Positions 1-10,279 of a stretch of 64,000 bases of DNA are shown here, one piece after another. The notes below the pieces were generated by a model. It searched no databases. It was not told the DNA's origin and saw only the letters and a list, made by a program, of their open reading frames with translations. Made by a program: the position numbers and the translations under genes. How positions within the stretch are numbered: position 1 is the first letter of the stretch; every line of letters begins with the position of its first letter. The DNA comes from Phellopilus nigrolimitatus. Its lineage: Eukaryota > Basidiomycota > Agaricomycetes > Hymenochaetales > Hymenochaetaceae. The DNA is taken from assembly GCA_021029095.1 (NCBI GenBank), contig JAJOHG010000028.1:342924-406923 (forward strand), written 5' to 3'.

Positions 1-1085
1 GACGTATGTAGATGGGCGTGGAGATGCTTTTGGTGCTTTGTGTTGATCATTCTCAATTCAATAAGTCGTCGGTCCCGTGTCTATGCCCGAAGCACCCGGT
101 CTTGTCGAACGTGGTCAGGAATCTGGATAAGGATGGAATGAAAGTTTGCGGAAGAGTACCCGTGGGTGATTCGCATTAATTAACCCCCTGACTATTCTAA
201 CAAGTTGCGTTATTTATAATATCTATAGTTTCAGGAGCGCGCCGTCCTTTCTAGGCTTTCAAGTTCCTCACCTGTAAGAAGGACAGTCTTGCTCTCCCTG
301 CACCCTAAAATCTGCCTCGGAAAGGTATGCTTCAAAGGTATCGCGACATGATATAATTGTCAAGAATGCAATGGACATCACCGGATGCTCCGAAACCGCA
401 CCCCGGGAAATGGTGGCCGGACAGTACGCTGGGTATGGGTAGGAACAGACAGGAACGCATTTGAGTTCCATCGGCACCCTAGGCATGCTCCCGCCGTCGA
501 TGCTCCGGCTCGCGCTTGAAGCGCTTTCCGCGATACTTAATCTGATTCGGACCCGCACCTCGACGTCGGTGCCTGAATGCGTCGGGGTGACCGTGCGCGC
601 CGCAGCCTGAGCCCGCCCAATGTAAAGAACAGCGTCGGTGCCAACGCGGGCTTCTTTCGTTCGCCTTCTCGACTTCGACTTGGCGTCGCAAACTTGGCTA
701 CTGGCAGCGACGGGTCCAGGCGGGTATGCATGTGCTCGGGCGCGCTCTGAGCGTCATGTGCCTCCGGAGAGCGGACGCTTTAGGGTTCCTCAATCACCCA
801 GGAACTACCCCGCCCATTCAATACGCTCGCTTACGCTGCCTGGGTGCGCGTGACCTCGGCACAGCCACTCCGGATCAGCGCGGCGCGACGCGTTAGCCAA
901 ACTCAGTCGCATCCATCAACGCGCTTCCCTCCTGGTCTCTTAGGATCGCACTCGTCCCATTCAGTCGTGTTTGCTGGAATAATGATTGCAACCTCGTGTT
1001 CCGCGTGTATCGTGTGGGTTGCCGACAGTGCGGAGGATCGCAACGCGAAGAGCAATCACAGAGCTAATGCCAGATCCGTCGCGAG
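1..1085. other. No gene recognised
   Basis: I see no convincing coding region on either strand. Reading frames are short and overlap antisense. The last 150 bases are probably the promoter of the transporter that follows. Confidence 0.5.
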
Positions 1086-1092
1086 TATATAA
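1086..1092 (+). promoter_or_regulatory. TATA box of sugar transporter
   Basis: TATATAA lies about 135 bases upstream of the transporter ATG at 1225, followed by a pyrimidine-rich stretch typical of a fungal leader. This placement fits a core promoter, but no transcript evidence is available. Confidence 0.45.
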
Positions 1093-1224
1093 TCCAGCAA
1101 AGGCCCCGCTTCTCAATTCCCCCTTGCTGCCTTCCCGTGTTCCTTTCCCCACATCCATCGGTGAAACCCCGCGTGTTCCCTGCCCTTCCACCATTGTCCC
1201 CGCTCCCTCTCGAAGAAAGCAGCG

Positions 1225-3147
1225 ATGGGTAAAGGCGTGAGTCGTCGTTTTATCTTTAGCTACAGGCTTCGCGCACTAGAAGTGACTGACGTCGTGCTTC
1301 GTGATCGTCGTGCAGTACAGCTCAGCCGTCGCGGGGAACCCGGTACGTCTTTATCGTCAATAGTCTCTTTAGAGATATAGATCCTGACATCGCATCTCAG
1401 TATCTCGTCGGGTCGTTCGCGTGTATCGGAGGAGGACTCTTCGGTCTGGACATCTCGTCCATGTCCGGAGTGCTAAACGTGAGCAATTTTCCTCACATTT
1501 ATTTATGTTTTATACTCATGAAATATTAGAACGATGCCTACTTTCGCGTCTTCAACCACGTACGTCTATTTGACTTCTCACTGAGTTCATGAGCTTGATT
1601 GGTTCTCTCTCTCTTCATAGCCGGGATCAAACGCCCAGGGAGCAATTGTTGCCGCTATGCCCGCGGGTTCGTTTGTAGGGTCTCTTGCAGTCACTCAACT
1701 TGCCGATGTCTTTGGGCGTAAGAAAACAATTATCTCATCCGGAATCATCTGGGTCATTGGAAGTATCTTGCAGGCGGCAGCGCAGGTATACTGATTTTTA
1801 TTTTATTTTATTTTATGTGCTCCAAAATATTGACACGAACTCGAAAGGAACGCGCCATGCTCGTCGTAGGCCGTGTCATTTCTGGTCTGGCCGTCGGCCT
1901 CGCGTCTGCCACCGTCCCGCTCTACCAGGCTGAGATCACCGCGCCCGCGGTCCGCGGGCGTTACGTCGCGATGCAGCAGTGGTCCATCACGTGGGGGATT
2001 CTCATCCAGTACTTCATCGAGTTCGGATGCTCGTACATCAACGGCACGGCGTCGTTCCGCATCCCGTGGGCGTTACAGATGATCCCCGCGATCGTGCTCT
2101 CCGTCGGCATGCTGTGGTTCCCCGAGTCGCCGCGCTGGCTCGTCGACCACGGCCACGAGGAGGACGCGCTCGAGATCCTCGCGGACCTCCATGGGAAGGG
2201 CGACAAGGACAACGCGCTCGTGCAGCTCGAGTTCGAGGAGATCAAGCAGCAGGTGCACTTTGAGAAGACGGAGGGCGCGAAGAGCTATGTCGACCTCCTG
2301 AAGCCCGGCGTGCTCCGCCGCGTGTTCTTGGGCTCTTCGCTCCAGATGTGGAGTCAGCTTACGGGCATGAACATCATGATGTACTACATCATCTACGTCT
2401 TCCAGGGCGCGGGTTTGACCGGCCGCCGCGGCAACCTCATCGCCGACGCTGTGCAATATGTCCTCAATGTCGCCTTCACCAGTAAGCCGCTCTCCGAGAA
2501 AAAAGTAATTTTATTCTAATGTGTTCTTGCTTACAGTTCCCGCCATCATCTACATCGACAAATGGGGCCGGCGGCCGATGCTGCTCGTCGGGCTCGCGCT
2601 CATGGGCTTCTTCCTTTTCCTCGTCGGGGGGCTGCAGGGCCGCTTCGGACAGTGGGGCAACATCGACGGCGCGCCGGTGTGGGTCATCACGGGGCACGCG
2701 GCGGCGACGAAGGGCATCATCGTGTGCTCGTACCTCTTCGTGTGCTCGTTCGCGATCACGATGGGGCCCGTCTCGTGGACGTACCCCGCGGAGATCTTCC
2801 CGATGCGCGTGCGCGCGAAGGCCGTCTCGGTGAGCACATCCGCGAACTGGCTGTTCAACTTCGCGCTCGCGTGGGCGGTCCCGCCGGGCCTGAGCACGAT
2901 CGCGTACAAGACGTACTTCATCTTCGGCACGTTCAACTTCGCGGCGTTCGTGCACGTGTTCTTCATGTTCCCCGAGACGAAGGGCCGCACGCTCGAGGAG
3001 ATCGAGGACGTGTTCTCGCAGGGCCATATATTCAGCGCGTGGGCGATCAAGCCGCACGTAGGGAAAAAGACGCTCGAGGAGGTGAAGGCGCAGGTGGGGA
3101 AGAAGGACTACGACGACGAAAAGAGCTCTGATGTGGGCACGCCCTGA
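1225..3147 (+). CDS. MFS sugar transporter (SP family)
   Basis: Predicted 12-helix plasma-membrane sugar/H+ symporter of the major facilitator superfamily. Seven exons read in frame: 1225-1236, 1316-1342, 1401-1478, 1530-1559, 1621-1785, 1848-2481 and 2537-3147, giving 518 residues, the usual size for fungal hexose transporters. Family signatures are visible in order: GLFGLD in helix 1, ADVFGRK in the 2-3 loop, GRVISGLAVGL, PLYQAEITAP-VRGR, PESPRWL before the central loop, QLTGMN in helix 7, DKWGRRP in the 8-9 loop, PAEIFPMRVRAK and FPETKGRTLEEIE at the end. The first exon is only 12 bases; the ATG at 1225 is chosen because the downstream exons splice to it without a break. The 3' half is very GC-rich, unlike the accessory DNA after 3.2 kb. 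The exact sugar cannot be told from sequence. Confidence 0.93.
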
Positions 3148-3975
3148 GGTTTTTCCCTTCCGCTTTCTCCGGGTTTCTTGCACTTCTTCCTGTTTCTTTT
3201 TTGTGACCATTCTCCACACTCCACTTAACTTTTATATACGTTCTCCTCGAATAGCTACTCGTGTACGACCTGTATTGACCCCTACGATGTTTTTCTTCGA
3301 TTTGATTCTGGGCAAACGGTGATAGTTATAATGCTTATGGGCTTCAAATCGATTCGAGATCAAGCGTACTCTGCAGTTTACTGTACACCTGAGGCAGAAC
3401 GATCGTAAAAACGCAATACATATCTCCACGCGCTATCGTATGAAGACACATGTACTTGTACTGCTGAAAACAGCTGGTTGTGGATATCAGCGCGAGACTC
3501 GGACACGCAGAGCTCAACCTAATTTTGGAGATAACAATAGATCTGCTGCGCAACATTTCGAAGGGGGTTCCGCGAGCGGCTGTCGATAGATATTCCACGC
3601 ACACTTAGCTCGCAGCCATATGTCAGGATTGCTTTCTTAGCGAAGGAAGCCTGAAAGATCACTTTTCAATTGTCGAGTTCGGCAGGCCGGCTTTTAGGGT
3701 ATGAGCGGAGTGATCGATGTGCGTGAAGCGACTTGCGGGACAGAAGCTCCTAGACGTTTCAGTTTCGCACACGGATTATATTGGAGTCTGGGAAGTTTTA
3801 GCGACATTGGCGCCAATTTTCTCGATGTCTAAGGAGCAGCGTATACAATTAATAACTCAACGATTTTTTGACCTGTTTGATTTGGCACGTACTGATCGCA
3901 TTGTCAATATTATTCATAGCTGAAGGAGAGATACTGTCAATAAAGCGAAAGAGCAAAGAGAAAGCGGCAGCGCAC
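3148..3975. other. Intergenic, no gene seen
   Basis: AT-richer than the transporter, with only short frames that lack splice support. The first 200 bases are probably the 3' untranslated region of the transporter. Confidence 0.5.
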
Positions 3976-4107
3976 CATCGTGACATCCTCCAGTGCCTGG
4001 AACAGGTCATCCTCGATCTTCTCCGCGTCCGTCGCCACGATGAAGGTGGCCTTCATAAGCTCGTCCTTCGGGCGACCCATAAGCGCCTTGATGATCTCTT
4101 GGCCCAA
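3976..4107 (-). pseudogene. Isolated exon relic, unidentified protein
   Basis: On the minus strand an acceptor (AAGTAG) is followed by an open stretch that begins LGQEIIKALMGRPKDEL and ends EDDLFQALEDVTMV. Its codons are strongly third-position G/C (GCC ACC TTC ATC GTG GCG ACG), unlike the surrounding DNA. The frame ends around a possible donor (GTGCGC) near 3975. I find no neighbouring exons that continue it on either side, so it looks like a fragment of a once-expressed gene carried here alone. I do not recognise the family. Confidence 0.4.
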
Positions 4108-4960
4108 CTACTTTGACTTATGTGAAGTCCGCAGGTATTGAGTTGATATCATCATTCTCGTTGGACGTGGGGTAGGTCTGAAACAGCCTAGCTGAGTTCT
4201 GCACTGCAGGCGCCTGGATCGTCTCTGAGAGGCCGCTTGCAGATGCGATCGTGAAAATTCAAACCAACGAACATCTTCAGGATCAGGTCTCAACTTGTCC
4301 CTGGGCTTGCAGAAAGCGAGAGAAAATATTGAACATGCAGCTAACGAGCTAGGCAGTGTATTCGTTACGGTGATAGCGCGAAAGACAGACGATACAGACG
4401 GCAGAGTGTAGTAGTCCTTGAGTTCTTGAAGAGGCGTTGTTGTGGACGCGTTGTTGTGGGCGAGGTTCCCACGACGGTCTGTGCGTCTTTACTGACTAAC
4501 ACATGGCGCGCTTCTTGTCGAAGCGCTTGGGCCGCTTAACGCTGCTGGAGACGAGACCTCCGTCAAAGTTGCTAGTCCTCGCATCTCATCTGTGTTCGCA
4601 ACACAGACACAAGGAAATCCAATCTGCCTCGACTTGACAAGATCTTTTGACTGTGCAATTTTTCAGGAAGAGAAACCCCTTCAAGACAACTCCGAATTCT
4701 TGTCCACTGGCTGTCGCAAACTGGTAACGATGGTCGCATCTTGCAATAAAATGGTACGAAAGCAGCAGCTAGGAACCCGCCATCCACTGATGGACTTCGC
4801 ATAGCGTCAGGATGGAAAATCGTGATAAACAATGCGTCCCGCTAATTTTTTTGTTTGGCCCAAGCTTTCGGGCCTGATGCGACGACGGAAAACACAAAGT
4901 CTGACGTGAAGTGCAAGGCATTCAGGCTTTCCCGCAAAGATGAAGGATAAAAGGTGCGTA
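4108..4960. other. Intergenic, no gene seen
   Basis: No supported coding region, RNA gene or repeat recognised; short frames only. Confidence 0.45.
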
Positions 4961-5720
4961 CCGACTCGAATCATCTCTCCTCTTGACGTTTATGTTTGCA
5001 TGCTTGCGCACGTAGCAATTTCGAATCTCGAATTTCACCGGGAATACTGAGACTGAAGGCGATGCCCGATGGCCGATACCCTGGGCTTTGTCCTTGTCTG
5101 GGTTCTAGACTGCTGCAACAAATGCTCAGGCTCCGCCTGGAGCGCGAGTACTTTAACTCGCGTAGCCGAGCGGGGCCTCACAAAGGCGGTTCCACGTCTT
5201 GGTGCAATTTCGCTGTACTTTCCTCGCGCCAGCGTTGAGACGGACTTGGTCATGACTGCCAGGACAAAGCGAGACTTCTGCTAGCAAATCGATCTGTATT
5301 CCTATTGTCAAAACTACAGGTCAATGTTCGAGGCTAAGGTCAAAAAGTTCTCCCACTCGCCTTCTACATATCTCGTTCTTCTTGTGCTGTGGACAAAAGC
5401 TGTCTTCTTGCTGGCTGCGCTTCTTCCGAACGAATGTCTGTCGGGACTAGCGCGACCGGTCTGGACACTGCAGCATACCGAATAAGTATCTTCACCTTGG
5501 AGATAGTTCCTCGTCATCTCTGAGATGTAATATAGAGGTAGACGTACCCTGGATTTGGATGTGCTGCTGTTGGACTCATTTGATACCTCGACTAGAATAG
5601 AGGATGGAGTCCAGCAGAAAGAGTAGACTGGTTTGCTATATGCCCGAACTGTTAAATGGAAGCGAGTAGGTGCAAATGAATGGGGCGAGACTGAAGGAGG
5701 TACGTCGTCGTTCATGACGC
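4961..5720 (+). repeat. Diverged copy of the unidentified repeat segment U
   Basis: This stretch aligns by eye with segments near 20.6-21.3 kb, 31.6-32.3 kb and, inverted, 46.9-46.2 kb. Shared anchors are the GCATGCTTGCGCA block near 5,000, the TTTGTCCTTGTCTGG block near 5,090 and the ATCGATCTGTAT block near 5,286. It is the most diverged copy. A 133-codon frame runs antisense over 5,314-5,715, but the matching frame is not kept open in the other copies, so I do not call a gene. Confidence 0.5.
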
Positions 5721-7119
5721 GTCAAAATGGGCTGTGGTTATGATTATTATTCCAAAGGACTGACGAATGACTGCTCAGACATGCCTGCGATGATCCTATC
5801 GTTCTTGCACGAGCCAGCACTGGCGGATGTCTACAGAGTGCGCTTGGCCAAACGCGCTTGAATTGGAATGTTGCACTTGCGAGTTATTCATCCGTGTCGG
5901 TACATCGGACGCCTCCCAATCTATCCAAAGACAAACGCTTACGAACTGGCGCAGGAATGCTGCTGTGGATGATCTAGCGACCCCGGGAGGCCTTCTCTGG
6001 GGTGGCCATGTATCGTCGACCGTCGGCTCCCTATGTGGTAGTCAGCTCTGGCAGTAGACCAAGACGGATCAGGCGACGGCAGGCGACGGACGTCTGTACG
6101 AAGGACACGATGAGCTGCGGACTGTTTGGCAAGGTGGGGTTGGATTTGAATGTTGCGCTTGCTTATGAATTCCAAGACATTCCCATGTTGCATGTTCAAC
6201 GTATGCCTCCCGACCTTGCTGAAGACTGGCATACGCTTCCGAACCAGTGTCATTAGAGATGATGCGGTGGACTGTCTAGAAAGTCTTCTGTCTTGGAGGT
6301 CTTCTTCGGTGTGCCCTGTATCGAAGCTACGCTCATTGTCGGCTTTTCCGGACCGGCAGTCAGCTCCAGCAGCAGATCAAAACGAAGACCGAACCACCTA
6401 CGAGCCGGTGCACAAAGAAACGCAAGCTCATTGGTTGAATCTCCGTTTATCTGGAATACGTTGGGTCCTCAAATTTACCCGGGTCCAGATCAAAGCTGCC
6501 ACTCTTAGAACACGAGGAGCTTCGGGTGTCCCCTCGCAACCCTTGCACAGCCTCTCTCATTGTGTAGGTGATGGTCTTTTACAAGGTGTTCCCGATAAAG
6601 GAATGTTTTGGTGGACCCACAGTTGCTGGCTTCCAAACTGGTTCTGCCCGTTTATCCGGTCGCAAAAAACTGTCCCAATTTGGGCTGTTCTGGATATCAT
6701 CTGCATCTATGACTGTGTTTTGGCTCTGATGTGCTAGGATGGGACTTTTTTCTTTTTACGAGAATTCGACAATGGAAGCCCGATGGCCGGCTCCTGTCAC
6801 GGTCCCGTGCTGGCCATAAAATGACGACTCGAACGCGCGCTCTGAGTTTTCTCAATTTGCTTCAGTCCACTCATCATCCCCTTCTCGCACCCAACCCTTG
6901 TCTTCTTCAGACGACTGCATTGCGTCTTACAGGCAAAGGACATCTCATTCGTATCGCGCTTTAACTCGCATATTCTCAAGCACGGTCCCCAAATCGTCTC
7001 GCTCACCCCCTAGAATTTTTGGACAATGCGATTCTTTACCACGTACGTCGCTCGTTCACGAAAGGCATGTGGCTCGAACTAACGCTCAATCATTTAGTTA
7101 CCCGTCTCCCTCTGACTCC
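5721..7119 (+). repeat. Decayed repeat DNA upstream of the zinc-finger gene
   Basis: About 5.79-6.75 kb matches 32.38-33.05 kb and, inverted, 46.1-45.48 kb (for example the run with GAGCTTTGGGT/GAGCTTCGGGT and the end TGTGCTAGGATGGGA). Frames differ between copies, which argues against a conserved protein. From about 6.78 kb the sequence (CGGTCCCGTGCTGGCCATAA) matches the 5' flanks of the zinc-finger copies at 21.6 and 33.1 kb and so is probably their promoter and leader. A frame open from 6898 runs into the zinc-finger first exon, so an earlier start cannot be excluded. Confidence 0.45.
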
Positions 7120-8450
7120 ATGGACCACGCCTTCCTCCCTGGAGCAAAGGGAAAGTACTCATTCATACCCTTGGCCCTCTCGCCATCTAAGGGAAAGGCC
7201 CTCCAGAAAAGCAAGAAGGGGACGAGAAGGCAAAGGTACCGCTTCCTTTATTTCATTTTATTTTAATTTCTGCGCCTGACCACGTCCATGGATTGTAGGA
7301 GCAAGGAAGGACCAGTCGCATCTGGTTCGACCCTCGCCGAACCGTCTTCACCGGATGTCCCATTGGATGAGATTCATTCCTTCGACGGCCTTAATGCATC
7401 GACGATTTCTACCTCGCCCGTTGCTGGACCGTCATACATACCCTCAATCGGTAGGAACGATGACTTTAACATAGCGGCCGACCATTCGTGCGGAAGCGAC
7501 TTGGACTTGGACTTGGAGTTCGCCGGTGAGGAGCTCCGGCGCAAATTGTCACCTCCTCTGCCCGCCCTTTCTAGTCCCTCATGGAAGGGCGTGCTGCTAC
7601 CAGGCATCCTGTGAGCTCTCATGTCTCTGTTACCGCAATCAGCGTTCTTACCTTCCTATAGTGATGCTAAGGTGTTCGCTTCTGACTCTGTCTCTGAACA
7701 TGCGAGCACTGTCTCGCATGACAGTGGGCAATCCAACAATTATTCGACCCCTCCGTGAGTGGATTTCCCTCGCACTAGAAGCTCCTCATGTATTGACCAC
7801 AATCGTTCAGGTCGTCATGCGGCTCTCCGAGCCCGTCAACGTCATCGCAGTACAGGCCCCCGCTGCCGACAGGCAAAAATCTCCCTGGCGCCACCGAATC
7901 GCACGGTGAACACCTCCACCAGTTAGCTACAGTGCAACCGTCAGCGCTTCATCCTACTGGCCGCTCCGAGGCCGTTGCGACACAAAGGCAGAATCTAAAA
8001 CGGAAGGCAGAGGAGGAAGCCCCCCGCACGAACTGCACGGATCCGACAAAAATGGTGTGCTTGTACAAGGGCTGTCAGGTGGAGCTCACTCGCGACAAGG
8101 ACGTCATTCGCCGGCACCTCAAGACGCACAAGCCAGACTTCGAAGAGAGCCTGAAGTCTGTGGAATATTCGTGTCCGCACTGCGTGCACACGGAAGCAGG
8201 GGACAAGCGCAGCCATGTGTCAAGCGTCAAGAAGTACGACTCTTGGGAAAGTTTCGTGCGACACATCTTGGATGACTACGGGCTGAACGCTGCTCGTTGC
8301 AATGAATGTGGGCGGGAAACGAAGAGGAACGGTCCTCGCCATAAGAGGGATTCGTGCGTGATCTGTATGCAGTGCAGAATGAGATTCGATAGCGGGTCTA
8401 AACGGAAGGAACACCAGAGGGCTTCGGGTCACCGGCAGACATACACGTAG
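7120..8450 (+). CDS. C2H2-like zinc-finger protein
   Basis: Four exons read without a break: 7120-7235, 7299-7610, 7662-7754 and 7811-8450, giving 386 residues. All three introns have GT..AG ends and phase 2. The N-terminal two thirds are low-complexity and Ser/Pro-rich with a Lys/Arg patch. The C-terminal part (from about residue 260) carries several Cys/His clusters: MVCLYKGC...HLKTH, YSCPHC...FVRHILDDY, CNECGRETK and CMQC...EHQRASGH, a likely nucleic-acid-binding region. It is the only intact member of a family that appears broken at 21.9-22.75, 33.4-35.4 and 45.1-44.4 kb. The start at 7120 is the first ATG of the exon conserved in all copies; an in-frame extension to 6898 is possible. Function unknown; transcription factor is a guess from the fingers. 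Confidence 0.8.
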
Positions 8451-8732
8451 GAGAGGAACGCGCGAGGCGCACTTTGTTTGAAATGTTTTTCCCTTTCACG
8501 GCATTCCAACCATTCCTCCGTTGAACTTCAGTCAGCGTTGCGTATTTGTACGGGTAGAATTTGTATTGATTGATCTCTTCGTCTTTATTTTTAATTATTT
8601 GTAATATTGCATATTGTAGAAACAGAATGGATTTCGATCAAGGGCTGTATCAAATTTGAAGCTTGTAACAATCGCGTGACGTAACGTATTTAGAATGCAC
8701 TGATCTTTCGCTTGTCGCTGTTGACCATCTGC

Positions 8733-9491
8733 GCATGCCAAACTCGAGGTTGTTCATGAAGCCTGGCACAAGGTAAGACGTGGAACGCCAACATGCGCGC
8801 GTTTGCGAAGATCGGAGGCACACTTGTCGAGCCCAAGGAACCAGGTTTAGAGGCTAGCCACGAGAAAAAAATCAAATGAAGCGTTCGCGAGACAAGGAAT
8901 ATCAAAGAGTCCCCGAGTTCCCATCATCACGGTTCATCTACATCTCTGTGCTTTCATGTCAACGGCTGCTCTGACGGTCGATGCCGATACGATTAGGCTC
9001 GCCTCCTACAAGATCAAGAACAAAACCGTGAGTATCTTGCTCGACCTTACCTTAGCATCAGAGATTCTATATCCTCAGTCCGGCAAGCATTTTGTACAGG
9101 GACAGCTCCGCTCATGGCTCAAGAGGTGCTCAGCCTCAGCCAAAAATCTGTTACCTGTGCGCTTCCTCACAACTTCGGTCTTTCTTCTATGTCGTTGTCT
9201 TACAAGGCGTTGGGTACAATGGTTACAAGGTACCCAAGAAGGGATTTTTTTGGTAAAGTGAAGGAAGGGGTTCTTGGAGTAACATTCTTGAAGCGAAAGA
9301 GTTATGCATCAGCAAAAAAAGGGGAAGCATTCTTTGGACTTATCGAAGACGAGAGGTTTCGTCTCCGCTGTCAAATAATCGGGGAAAGTTTCTTCATTTC
9401 TAACAAGGAAGTCGCTGATCTTAAGTTCCAGCAATCGGAGGCAATGCTCGGACTCATCCGAGGAGGCCAGTCTTTCCACCGTGCTCGTTGA
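8733..9491 (+). pseudogene. Decayed short FunK1-like gene
   Basis: The sequence is a broken relative of the short FunK1 genes downstream. Recognisable pieces are TAALTVDADTIRL, LLDLTLASE (the DFD-motif region), MAQEVLSLSQK (the FMAREVL segment), a GYNGYKVPKKG-like stretch and a FISNKEVADLKFQ tail like that at 36.4 kb. These lie in at least three different frames, and the usual Cys-rich C-terminus is missing. Nothing suggests it is still translated as one protein. Confidence 0.7.
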
Positions 9492-9499
9492 CGAAGATC

Positions 9500-10279
9500 A
9501 AAGGCACAGCACCACTAATTTCAATATACGCGTCGCAGACGAGGGGAGCATAGCATAGGCATGGCAGGAGCTGCTGTTATTATCTCTCGTAAGGTGGAGG
9601 GCTGCTTGCGAGAGTCTCATAGCCGTCGAAACCTCGCACACGAGACTTGTGTATGAGATACCGACAGTAAACCGAGACCTAAAGGATATATCTGAACATG
9701 TGGCTCATCCTTCGTTTTCATAGTTGAGACTCGAACGCGGTTTGAATTGGCTTCTTGAGAGTATAAGTATTGCACGTGAATATACAACAAAGGATTGAAT
9801 TTGCACATTATACAATTGTGTGATTACCCGTTCAGAAAGGGCAGGTAATGACAAATCCTCGTCCGGTTCCTAGAGGTGTCCAGTCCAAAGTTCATTCCAG
9901 ACGACGAGTTTCCTTTAACAGCAACTGATACGCAATTGATGAAGAACACGCTGGTGCGCACGCTGGTCTTGTAAATACGAGAAGTTCGGCAAGGAGCAAG
10001 GCACACAGCACGCGTAAAAGCCGGCCCTAACTTACAGTAAGTTTCACACGTCTCCAGAACGTCCACGTGACACTGCGGCGGCGATTCGAGTGTCCCTAGA
10101 CACGCGTTTCTTGTCTTCAACCTAATCATGTTTGTATTATCTAGTGAGTAGTAGCTGCTTTCTGAGAGTGGCGCAGATACTAAATTTATGATTCTTTGCA
10201 GCAGAAACAGCCCAGCCGGACGAGTCGGCCTAGTCCGTGCAAGGCCCATCCAGAACCAGAGCAATACACTGAAGGAAGC
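9500..10279. other. Orphan copy of the hydrolase/FunK1 intergenic region
   Basis: This region aligns with 24.55-25.4 kb, the spacer between the divergent alpha/beta hydrolase and FunK1 genes. The match starts right at the hydrolase start region (AAAGGCACAGC here, AAAGGCATAGC there), but the hydrolase coding sequence is absent and a dead FunK1 relic abuts it. The small first FunK1 exon (ATGTCCGCCTCTG at 25316) is not usable here: the equivalent frame hits TAG near 10,230. Confidence 0.7.
10015..10030 (+). promoter_or_regulatory. Shared FunK1 upstream motif, copy 1
   Basis: TAAAAGCCGGCCCTAA, about 250 bases upstream of the FunK1 start at 10280. One of six copies of the pattern TAAA(A/C/G)GCCGGCCCT(A/T)A in this window, each upstream of a FunK1-type gene. 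The core GCCGGC is palindromic. Confidence 0.5.

Noticed and set aside
2073..3219. Long antisense frames (127 and 247 codons) over the sugar transporter
   Set aside because: They are shadows of the GC-rich transporter exons; their translations are Arg/His/Glu-rich without any motif.
5155..5200. GTAGCCGAGCGG, similar to the D-arm of a Ser/Leu tRNA
   Set aside because: The homologous repeat copies do not keep it, and no cloverleaf forms.
5314..5715. 133-codon antisense frame
   Set aside because: The corresponding region in the other three copies of the repeat is not open in the same frame.
6150..6737. 195-codon frame upstream of the zinc-finger gene
   Set aside because: The homologous DNA at 32.6 and 45.7 kb is open in different frames, so it is repeat DNA and not a gene.
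9720..9760. tRNA-like GTTCGAGTCTCAAC stretch (minus strand; also at 24.78 and 53.5 kb)
   Set aside because: It resembles a T-arm only; no acceptor stem, D-arm or anticodon arm can be folded around it.
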